Shown here: piece after piece, positions 35,341 to 42,510 of the stretch
Position numbering within the stretch: position 1 is the first letter of the stretch
Layout of the letters: each line of letters opens with the position of its first letter
From: Streptomyces achromogenes
Lineage (GTDB): Bacteria; Actinomycetota; Actinomycetes; Streptomycetales; Streptomycetaceae
Assembly (NCBI RefSeq): GCF_030816715.1
Contig: NZ_JAUSYH010000001.1
Span: 496,001-560,000, forward strand
Length of the DNA: 64,000 nt
Direction: 5' to 3'
Made by a program: the position numbers and the translations under genes
The notes under the pieces: model-generated
Told to the model about the DNA's origin: nothing
What the model saw: the letters and a program-made list of their open reading frames with translations, nothing else
Databases searched by the model: none

Positions 35341-35451
35341 CCTGCGGACCACGGCCGCCCGAACCCCGCCCGGGAGACCCGGTCCCGCTGGGCGAGACAC
35401 GTCTGTCCAATATACGAACACCCCCTTGGGAGAAGCGCGCACTTCTGCCAC

Positions 35452-35485
35452 GATCCCTACAAGCCAGGTAGGAATACTAGGGATC
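35452..35485. promoter_or_regulatory. Inverted repeat just upstream of the ssuA leader peptide
   Basis: GATCCCTA (35452-35459) and TAGGGATC (35478-35485) are perfect 8-bp inverted arms 18 bp apart, ending 11 bases before the leader ATG. They share the CCTA/TAGG core with the repeat at 33875-33897. The spacer contains GTAGGAATAC. Confidence 0.5.
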
Positions 35486-35496
35486 AGGGGGTGGCC

Positions 35497-35634
35497 ATGG
35501 GATCGTTCGACCGCACCGGCCGGGCGCTGCCCCTGCTGACCTCGCGCCGTCACATCGACTTCGGCCGCACCTCCAGCGCCTTCTGTCGGCCCTTGCGACG
35601 TCACCGCAGCCGCATGTCCGCGCACCAGCGCTGA
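35497..35634 (+). CDS. Short leader peptide upstream of ssuABC (HIDFGR family)
   Basis: A 45-codon frame from ATG 35497 with an AGGGGG ribosome site. Its centre reads LLTSRRHIDFGRTSSAFC, matching the ssuE-side leader in the HIDFGR core and the following SA-C spacing; a basic, Arg/His-rich tail follows. The stop is 199 bp before ssuA. Position upstream of a sulfonate transporter fits a cysteine-responsive leader; the mechanism is inference. Confidence 0.75.
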   Translation: MGSFDRTGRALPLLTSRRHIDFGRTSSAFCRPLRRHRSRMSAHQR

Positions 35635-35833
35635 ACTCCCGTCCGGCCGCCGCACTCGGCGCGCCGGACAACCCCGGCTCGCCGCTCCCCCCACTCCCCC
35701 GCGCTCCGTCACCCGGCCCGCCACGGCTCCTGAGCCGTCGGCGGCCGAGGTGCCGTGCGCCGGTGCACGCGGAACGCCGTCGTCCCGACCCGCCCGTAAC
35801 GCCCCGCGCTCCGTTTCCCGAAAGGACACTGCC

Positions 35834-36943
35834 GTGTCTGCCGCACGACCGCTCGCCACACTGCGCACCGTCGCCGCCCTCGCCGCCCTGCCTCTCCTGC
35901 TCACCGCCTGCGGCTACGGCTCCGAGGCCACCGACGACGGCGGCAAGCAGACCGCGGTGGCGGCGGATGCCAAGAAGCTCTCCGCCGACGAGGTCAGCAT
36001 CGGCTACTTCCCCAACCTCACGCACGCCACCGCCCTGGTGGGCGTCCAGGAGGGCCTGTTCCAGAAGGAGCTCGGGGGCACCACGATCAAGGCGTCCACC
36101 TTCAACGCCGGCCCCTCCGAGATCGAGGCGCTGAACGCGGGCTCCATCGACATCGGCTGGATCGGCCCCTCCCCCTCCATCAACGGCTACACCAAGTCCA
36201 AGGGCAAGAACCTGCGCATCATCAGCGGTTCGGCGTCCGGCGGCGTGAAGCTGGTGGTCAACCCCGAGAAGATCAAGACCCTCGACGACGTCAAGGGCAA
36301 GAAGATCGCCACCCCGCAGCTCGGCAACACCCAGGACGTCGCGTTCCTCAACTGGATCGCGGAGAAGGGCTGGAAGGTCGACGCACAGAGCGGCAAGGGC
36401 GACGTCTCCGTCGTCCGCACCGACAACAAGATCACCCCCGACGCCTACAAGTCCGGTTCCATAGACGGCGCCTGGGTGCCCGAGCCGACCGCGTCCAAGC
36501 TGGTCTCCGAGGGCGCCAAGGTGCTGCTGGACGAGTCGACGCTGTGGCCGGACAACAAGTTCGTGATCACGAACATCATCGTGTCGCAGAAGTTCCTCAA
36601 GGAGCACCCGGACGTCGTCGAGGCCGTGCTGCGCGGCTCGGTGAAGACCAACGAGTGGATCAACGCCAACCCCGACAAGGCGAAGGCGTCCGCCAACACG
36701 GCGCTGGAGAAGCTGTCGGGCAAGGCGCTGCCCGCCGACGTCCTCGACCCGGCCTGGAAGTCCATCACCTTCCTCGACGACCCGCTGGCCGCCACGCTCG
36801 ACACCGAGGCGCAGCACGCCGTCAAGGCCGGTCTGCTGGAGAAGCCCGACCTGAAGGGCATCTACGACCTCACGCCCCTCGACAAGGTCCTCAAGGCCGC
36901 GGGCAAGCCCGGGGTCAGCGACGCCGGTCTCGGCGCCGAGTAA
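35834..36943 (+). CDS. ssuA: SsuA-like aliphatic sulfonate-binding lipoprotein
   Basis: A 369-residue lipoprotein; the lipobox LLTAC puts the lipidated Cys at 26. The body has the sulfonate/nitrate/taurine binding-protein pattern: VSIGYFPNLTHATALVGVQEGLF, STFNAGPSEIEALNAGSIDIGWIGPSP, and LDDVKGKKIATPQLGNTQDVAF. GTG 35834 has AAAGGA upstream; longer in-frame starts lack a ribosome site. It leads ssuA-ssuB-ssuC, with ssuB 43 bp downstream. The ligand class (alkanesulfonate or related) follows from the family and ssuE nearby. Confidence 0.9.
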   Translation: MSAARPLATLRTVAALAALPLLLTACGYGSEATDDGGKQTAVAADAKKLSADEVSIGYFPNLTHATALVGVQEGLFQKELGGTTIKASTFNAGPSEIEALNAGSIDIGWIGPSPSINGYTKSKGKNLRIISGSASGGVKLVVNPEKIKTLDDVKGKKIATPQLGNTQDVAFLNWIAEKGWKVDAQSGKGDVSVVRTDNKITPDAYKSGSIDGAWVPEPTASKLVSEGAKVLLDESTLWPDNKFVITNIIVSQKFLKEHPDVVEAVLRGSVKTNEWINANPDKAKASANTALEKLSGKALPADVLDPAWKSITFLDDPLAATLDTEAQHAVKAGLLEKPDLKGIYDLTPLDKVLKAAGKPGVSDAGLGAE

Positions 36944-36986
36944 CGCACCGCCACCACAACCGAACAGCTCCCAGGAGGTGACGACC

Positions 36987-37787
36987 ATGGCCACCACGAT
37001 CGCCCAGGCTGCCGAGAACGCCACGGCGGCGACCCACGCCGCCGCCCGCATCGCGCACGTCTCGAAGTCCTTTCCCGCCCCGGGCGCTCCCGGCGGACAG
37101 CAGCTCGTGCTGGACGACATCACCCTCGATGTCGCACCCGGCGAGTTCGTCACCCTCCTGGGGGCCTCCGGCTGCGGAAAGTCCACGCTGCTCAACCTGG
37201 TCGCGGGACTGGACCGGCCGTCCGCCGGCTCGATCGCCACGGACGGCCGGCCCGCCCTGATGTTCCAGGAACACGCCCTGTTCCCGTGGCTGACCGCGGG
37301 CAAGAACATCGAACTCGCCCTGAAACTGCGGGGCATCGCCGCGCCCGAACGCCGCCAGGAGGCGGAACGGCTCCTGGACCTCGTCCGGCTGCGGGGCGCG
37401 TACGGCAAGCGCGTGCACGAACTCTCCGGCGGAATGCGCCAGCGCGTGGCCCTGGCCCGTGCGCTGGCCCAGGACAGCCGGCTGCTGCTGATGGACGAGC
37501 CGTTCGCGGCCCTCGACGCCATCACCCGTGACGTGCTGCACGACGAACTGACCCGTATCTGGCGCGAGACGGGACTGTCGGTCCTCTTCGTGACGCACAA
37601 CGTGCGGGAGGCCGTGCGCCTCGCCCAGCGGGTGGTGCTCCTGTCCTCACGGCCGGGACGCATCGCCCGCGAGTGGACGATCGGCATTCCGCAGCCGCGC
37701 CGCATCGAGGACAGCGCGGTCGCCGAGCTGTCCGTCGAGATCACCGAAGAACTGCGTAGGGAGATCCGCCGACATGGCCAGCACTGA
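36987..37787 (+). CDS. ssuB: SsuB-like sulfonate ABC transporter ATPase
   Basis: A 266-residue ABC ATPase with Walker A GASGCGKST, Q-loop ALMFQEHALFPWLTAGKN, signature LSGGMRQRVALARAL, and Walker B LLLMDEPFAALDAITR followed by the switch His in FVTHNVREAVRLA. AGGAGG eight bases before ATG 36987 decides this start over the GTG at 36978. The 3' end overlaps ssuC by 14 bp. It powers sulfonate import with ssuA and ssuC. Confidence 0.92.
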   Translation: MATTIAQAAENATAATHAAARIAHVSKSFPAPGAPGGQQLVLDDITLDVAPGEFVTLLGASGCGKSTLLNLVAGLDRPSAGSIATDGRPALMFQEHALFPWLTAGKNIELALKLRGIAAPERRQEAERLLDLVRLRGAYGKRVHELSGGMRQRVALARALAQDSRLLLMDEPFAALDAITRDVLHDELTRIWRETGLSVLFVTHNVREAVRLAQRVVLLSSRPGRIAREWTIGIPQPRRIEDSAVAELSVEITEELRREIRRHGQH

Positions 37788-38700
37788 CAGCGGCGTCGCC
37801 GTCGACGAGGACGGCCACCCGGAAGCCGCACGGCCCGGGGACCCGCACGACCTGACCGGGCTCGAAGCCGGACTCGACGCGCTGGACACGGTGCAGACCA
37901 CGCGTACGCCGCTGCGCGAGACCCTGCTGCGCAAGGTGCTGCCGCCCGTCACCGCCGTCGTCCTGGTCCTGGCGGTCTGGCAGCTGCTGGTGTGGTTCGA
38001 GGTCGCCCCCGACTACAAACTGCCCTCGCCGGCCGACGTGGGCAGCGAGATCCGCGACGCCTGGTTGCAGGGCACTCTGCTCGACTACATCTGGACCAGC
38101 GTCTCGCGCGGGCTGCTCGGGTTCCTGCTGGCGCTCGTCATCGGCACCCCGCTGGGCCTGCTGGTCGCCCGGGTGCGGTTCGTCCGGGCGGCCATCGGCC
38201 CCATCCTGTCGGGACTGCAGTCGCTGCCCTCGGTGGCCTGGGTGCCGCCCGCCGTGATCTGGCTCGGGCTGGACGACTCGATGATGTACGCCGTGATCCT
38301 GCTGGGCGCGGTGCCGTCCATCGCCAACGGCCTCGTGGCGGGCGTCGACCAGATCCCGCCGCTGTTCCTGCGGGCCGGGCGCACCCTGGGCGCGACCGGG
38401 CTGCGCGGGGCCTGGCACATCGTGATGCCGGCGGCGCTCCCCGGCTATCTGGCGGGTCTGAAGCAGGGCTGGGCGTTCGCCTGGCGGTCGCTGATGGCCG
38501 CCGAGATCATCGCCTCCTCACCCGACCTGGGTGTCGGTCTCGGTCAGCTGCTGGAGAACGGACGCAGCAACTCGAGCATGCCGCAGGTGTTCCTGGCCAT
38601 CTTCCTGATCCTGCTCGTCGGCATCGCCATCGACCTGCTGATCTTCAGCCCGCTGGAGCGGCGGGTCCTGCGCAGCCGGGGACTGCTGGTGACCCGCTGA
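37774..38700 (+). CDS. ssuC: SsuC-like sulfonate ABC transporter permease
   Basis: A 308-residue permease with about six membrane segments (VTAVVLVLAVWQLLVWF, GLLGFLLALVIGTPLGLLVA, and VFLAIFLILLVGIAIDLLIF among them). The EAA-like coupling loop is GRTLGATGLRGAWHIVMPAALPGYLAGL. The N-terminal 45 residues are an acidic cytoplasmic extension. It overlaps ssuB by 14 bp and closes the operon; the next gene is convergent 79 bp away. Confidence 0.92.
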   Translation: MASTDSGVAVDEDGHPEAARPGDPHDLTGLEAGLDALDTVQTTRTPLRETLLRKVLPPVTAVVLVLAVWQLLVWFEVAPDYKLPSPADVGSEIRDAWLQGTLLDYIWTSVSRGLLGFLLALVIGTPLGLLVARVRFVRAAIGPILSGLQSLPSVAWVPPAVIWLGLDDSMMYAVILLGAVPSIANGLVAGVDQIPPLFLRAGRTLGATGLRGAWHIVMPAALPGYLAGLKQGWAFAWRSLMAAEIIASSPDLGVGLGQLLENGRSNSSMPQVFLAIFLILLVGIAIDLLIFSPLERRVLRSRGLLVTR

Positions 38701-38779
38701 CCGCAGGGCGTACGCCTCCGGACCGGGGCCGGACACCGGACCGGGGGCGAGGTCGGGGGCGACGGCGGGGGCCGCGGCC

Positions 38780-40018
38780 TCAGCTCGGGCCGGCGCAGAG
38801 CTTTTCGCGGGGAACGGGGGAACTCCCCAGCTTCTCCTGGACCTGGTCGAGATCCGCGAGGTACCGGTCGGGGTCCTTCGTCGCGGCGGTCGCGTAGTCG
38901 AGGACGGCCCGGTAGAACGCGGCCGACACGTCGGGCGTCATCGCGTCGGCGGCGCCGAAGCACAGGGTGTAGCCGGAGTGCGGCCTGAGCATCCCGGCTA
39001 TCCGCCGCTGCACCGGGGTGGCGTAACGGGTGACGTGACCGTCGGCGGAGAAGGCCGCGCCCGCCTCCTGGTCCACCCACAGTTGCTGGGCCCTCGTCCC
39101 GGCGAGGAAGGCGATGAACGCCTCGGCACTCGGGTTGTCGTCGGTGAACATGCCGACGAAGTCCGCCGAGACCTCCAGTCGGCGGGTCGGGGAGGAGGTC
39201 ACGAAGTCGTGGGCGTGTCCCTGGTCGAAGCCCATGGCGGACAGCGCGCCGTGCGCGAGGGAGCACTTGGGGGGCGCCGTGGTCATTCCCGCGGCCGCCT
39301 CGCCGAAGTTGCGGACGGCCGCGCCCCGCACGCCGTCGCCCATGAGGGCGCGCCAGGTGGTCCACGCCTCGTCGAGCTGGGTCGACCGCCACTTCTCACC
39401 GCCGGTCAGCCACTTCGTGTAGAACCCGGCGCCGGTCCGGGCGAGGAGGATGTCCGCGATCCAGTCCGCGCCCGGCCAGCCGGAGGTGGGTCCGGACTCC
39501 AGTCCCAGGCACCAGATCCCGGGCGTGCCGAGATCGGGCGGCCCGGACCGTCCGGTCGCCGCCCTCGCGAACCAGGCGAGGCTCTTGACGTCCACTTTGA
39601 CGGGCACCGCGTAGACCTCGCCCCGCACCGTGGCCAGCCCGCGGAAGGGCTCCAGATAGGCGCCGGTGGGCACGTCGAGCGGCTGCAGTCCGCGTTGCTT
39701 CCCCTTCCCCCTCTCCGCGTAGCCGTGGACGGCTCCCACGCTCGGCAGCATGGCGAGGTCGGGCGGAGCCCCGGCCGTCACGGCGGCGTCGAGCTGCTGG
39801 GTCAGGGCGCGGGTGACCTGGACGTCCACCTGGATGCCGGTCTCCTTCTCGAACGCCGTCAGCACCGAGTAGAAGGCCTGGAACTCGTCGCCGGACCAGG
39901 GAATCATGATCGTCACCCGGTCGGGCCGCCCGGACCCGCCGCCGCAGCCGGCCGCGGCCAGCAGCAGGCCGAGGACCAGGACACAGCGCGTGAGCCGCGC
40001 CGTCAGCGTCTTCTTCAT
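38780..40018 (-). CDS. Orphan extracellular solute-binding lipoprotein of the protease-kinase operon
   Basis: A 412-residue lipoprotein (LLLAAAGC, lipidated Cys 25). VTIMIPWSGDEFQAFYSVLTAFEKETGIQVDVQ is the N-terminus of an extracellular sugar-type binding protein, with LPSVGAVHGYAERG and a GADWIADILLARTGAGFYTKW stretch later. No permease or ABC ATPase is nearby. Its ATG overlaps the stop of the membrane-protein gene upstream (ATGA), so it is the coupled last member of the five-gene leftward operon. It may be a ligand sensor for the system rather than an importer part. Confidence 0.8.
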   Translation of the reverse strand: MKKTLTARLTRCVLVLGLLLAAAGCGGGSGRPDRVTIMIPWSGDEFQAFYSVLTAFEKETGIQVDVQVTRALTQQLDAAVTAGAPPDLAMLPSVGAVHGYAERGKGKQRGLQPLDVPTGAYLEPFRGLATVRGEVYAVPVKVDVKSLAWFARAATGRSGPPDLGTPGIWCLGLESGPTSGWPGADWIADILLARTGAGFYTKWLTGGEKWRSTQLDEAWTTWRALMGDGVRGAAVRNFGEAAAGMTTAPPKCSLAHGALSAMGFDQGHAHDFVTSSPTRRLEVSADFVGMFTDDNPSAEAFIAFLAGTRAQQLWVDQEAGAAFSADGHVTRYATPVQRRIAGMLRPHSGYTLCFGAADAMTPDVSAAFYRAVLDYATAATKDPDRYLADLDQVQEKLGSSPVPREKLCAGPS

Positions 40019-40977
40019 GGGCGCGGAAACCTGTATTCGGAGAGACGGGGGCGGTAGCCGAGGTAGGCGAGCACCGCGGCGACCGCGAGGAGGCCCAGCG
40101 CGAGCGTGGTGGTCAGCCAGTGCCCGAGCAGCGGGGTCTGGTGCAGGGCCAGGGCGTCGCGTCGGCTCAGCCGGCTGGCGGTGATCCCGACCGCCGCGGT
40201 GGCGGCCAGGGCGACGACCAGGCGCAGGCCGACGAACCGCCGGAAGCGCCGGGCGACCACGCGGCCGGTCGCCAGGACGCAGACGAGCATGACGGCCGTC
40301 GGCCCGACGAGCAGGGAGCGGACGTAGACCGGGTTCAGCCAGCGCGACCGCTTCTGTGCGTCGAGGGCTTCGTTCTGCAGGTCCTTCAGGTCGGTGAGGG
40401 AGGCCGTGAGCCCACCCGTGCCGGGGATCCATTCCCCCGTCCGCGGGTCCTTCGCCCGGGGGGCGGTCAGGGCCAGCCGCGCGGAGTCGAGGACGCCGGG
40501 GCCGCTGCGGGCGTAGTCGCGCACCGCCGTGTTGGCCAGTTGCAGGCAGGTGGTCAACTGGCCCTGGACGTACTCGAACTGGGTGCGTCCCCGGTTGCCC
40601 GCCGCGTTGCCCCCGGCCGCCGAGGTGACGAGGGTGTTCACCCGCGCGGTGTCGTTGGCGAACTCGGTGCCCGTGCCGATCAGCGTGACCTGCCGGGTGG
40701 CGGCGACCTTGGCGAGCGCCGCCTCTGCCGCGACGGCCGTGCCGCGGGCCTGTTCGATGTCCTCGACGGCTGCCTCGGTGCGCCTGGCGGCGGCCATCTG
40801 TTCTCCGGCCTGCGCCGACACCAGCAGGTACAGCAGCGCCGTGGCCGCCACCATGGCGAGCACGCCCGCCCTGAGCCACCGCAGCACTCTGACGGGATGG
40901 ACGGCGCGCGCCCGCCGCCGCCCCTCGGAGGCCCTCTCGTGGAAGGACCGCCGGGGCCGGCCGGCCGTGGCGCTCAC
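40015..40977 (-). CDS. Multi-pass membrane protein of the protease-kinase operon, unknown family
   Basis: A 320-residue protein. A basic N-terminus precedes a first membrane segment (AGVLAMVAATALLYLLVSA), then about 150 residues of Ala/Thr-rich presumably extracellular sequence, then about four closely spaced membrane segments (SLLVGPTAVMLVCVLATG, LRLVVALAATAAVGITA, TTTLALGLLAVAAVLAYLG). No known domain was recognised. It overlaps both neighbours by four bases (GTGA at the VWA stop, ATGA at the binding-protein start). By position it could carry the signal across the membrane between lipoprotein and VWA/kinase. Confidence 0.75.
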   Translation of the reverse strand: MSATAGRPRRSFHERASEGRRRARAVHPVRVLRWLRAGVLAMVAATALLYLLVSAQAGEQMAAARRTEAAVEDIEQARGTAVAAEAALAKVAATRQVTLIGTGTEFANDTARVNTLVTSAAGGNAAGNRGRTQFEYVQGQLTTCLQLANTAVRDYARSGPGVLDSARLALTAPRAKDPRTGEWIPGTGGLTASLTDLKDLQNEALDAQKRSRWLNPVYVRSLLVGPTAVMLVCVLATGRVVARRFRRFVGLRLVVALAATAAVGITASRLSRRDALALHQTPLLGHWLTTTLALGLLAVAAVLAYLGYRPRLSEYRFPRP

Positions 40978-42449
40978 GAGGCGTCCACCGGCCCGCCGTC
41001 CGGCTCGTCCGCCGTCGCGTCGAGGGGGTGGCCGCACTTCTCGCAGAACTTCGCCGAGCGCGTCGACGGCGTCGTACCGCACCGGGGGCAGCGGCGGACG
41101 ACGTCGCCGTCGGCGGGCGGGAGCCCCACCGCGTCGTCGGGCGGGGCCGCGGTCCTGGTCGAGTCGAGTCCCAGTCGTTGCACCTGGCCACGGGAGACGT
41201 CGCTGTGCATGTGCGGCAGGTTGTCGGGGCCGATGACCGACACCGAGCGCAGCAGCCGCAGGCGCGCGGTGTCGCGGAGTTCCTCGGCCAGTCGTATCGC
41301 GATACGCAGTTCCCGGTCCGCGCGTTCGCGTTGCCCCTTCTGCTGGGCGTCCGCGCAGGCCCGCATCGCCATGCCCAGCTCGTGCTCGTTCTCCACGCGG
41401 GTGAGATCGGCGGACGGCGGGATGCCGAACCCGGGTGTCCCGCGCCGCCGTACGACCATGGCCCCGGGCTCGCTGCACGGCACGCGTGTCCCGTCGGGCT
41501 GCTCGGAGTGCAGCGTGATGCGGGCGGCGCGCAGGTCCTCCTCGACGGTCAGCGTGTCGGGGTCGAAACGCAGGGACACCTGGTACTGGCGGGTTTCCGG
41601 CGGCCAGGAGCCGAGGGGTATGTGGATCTCGTCGCCGTGCTGCCGGCGAGCCGTCAGTTCCGCCTCCACGGGGCGGGTCTGGCGTACGAAGCCCAGCCGG
41701 AACCGGCTGTTGAGGCGCAGGCCCAGGTAGACACGGGGCACGACGATGCGCTGGGCCTGCCGCATGGTCCGGGTGAAGTCCTGTGCGAGGTCGGAGGCGG
41801 TGACTACGGCTTGCGCGCTTCCGTGCAGTGCCTGGGTGATCCTGAGCAGCTCCGCGTAGTTCCAGTCCTCGCCGAGCCCCAGCGCGTCGCAGACGAACCG
41901 GTCGGTGCACGTCTCCAGGACGCTGCCCAGTTGTTCGGGCGTCTCGTGCTCGTCCTTGCCGTCCGTGTAGAGCACCGCGTGGCGTACGACGCCGGGCGAG
42001 GTCACCGACGCGAAGAGGCGGTCCGCGCAGGCCAGCCACTTCCCGATCGCCGTGCCGCCCTCGGCCAGCTGGCCGATGATCCGGCTCTTGGCCTCCTGCC
42101 GGGTGTCGGCGTCGACCGACGCGAGGCGGCCGGTGACGGGGAAGACGACCTCGGCCTCGTGATGGCCCGCGACGATCCCGAGGAGTGTCCCGTCCCGCAA
42201 GGTGTCGACGGCCGCGCACATGGCGCGTTTGGCCTCGTCCAGCTTGCCGTGCCCGGCCATGGACAGCGACTTGTCCATGATGAGGACCTCGGCGGTCTGC
42301 GTCCGCGACGCCTGCCCGGCGGCCGGACGGGCCCGGACGGTGACGAGGGCGTCGGCGCGCGTCGCGTCGTGGGCCAGGTCGGCAGGCGCGTCCACGTCCA
42401 CTTCGAAGCTGAGCCCTGTCAACGGCGGCCTGTCCCCCACCGGCACCAC
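40974..42449 (-). CDS. VWA-domain protein with C-terminal zinc ribbon
   Basis: A 491-residue cytoplasmic protein. The von Willebrand A domain carries a MIDAS-like LIMDKSLSM (Asp59, Ser61, Ser63) and TDGKDEHETPEQL. A beta-rich middle follows, then DVVRRCPRCG and FCEKCGHPL at the C-terminus give a four-Cys zinc ribbon (454, 457, 469, 472). GTG 42449 is taken as the start; a second GTG follows directly, and no strong ribosome site is visible, so the start is uncertain by a few codons. It lies 61 bp after the kinase gene, and its stop overlaps the membrane-protein gene. Confidence 0.8.
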   Translation of the reverse strand: MVPVGDRPPLTGLSFEVDVDAPADLAHDATRADALVTVRARPAAGQASRTQTAEVLIMDKSLSMAGHGKLDEAKRAMCAAVDTLRDGTLLGIVAGHHEAEVVFPVTGRLASVDADTRQEAKSRIIGQLAEGGTAIGKWLACADRLFASVTSPGVVRHAVLYTDGKDEHETPEQLGSVLETCTDRFVCDALGLGEDWNYAELLRITQALHGSAQAVVTASDLAQDFTRTMRQAQRIVVPRVYLGLRLNSRFRLGFVRQTRPVEAELTARRQHGDEIHIPLGSWPPETRQYQVSLRFDPDTLTVEEDLRAARITLHSEQPDGTRVPCSEPGAMVVRRRGTPGFGIPPSADLTRVENEHELGMAMRACADAQQKGQRERADRELRIAIRLAEELRDTARLRLLRSVSVIGPDNLPHMHSDVSRGQVQRLGLDSTRTAAPPDDAVGLPPADGDVVRRCPRCGTTPSTRSAKFCEKCGHPLDATADEPDGGPVDAS

Positions 42450-42510
42450 CCGACTGTGTCCCGTGTTTCCCCGTGATCCTGCGCATCTCCGCGTGCCCGT
42501 GCGTAGCGAC

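Noticed and set aside
38701..38779. Terminator hairpin between ssuC and the orphan binding-protein gene
   Set aside because: Only short CCGG-type self-complementary pieces were found; no long convincing stem.
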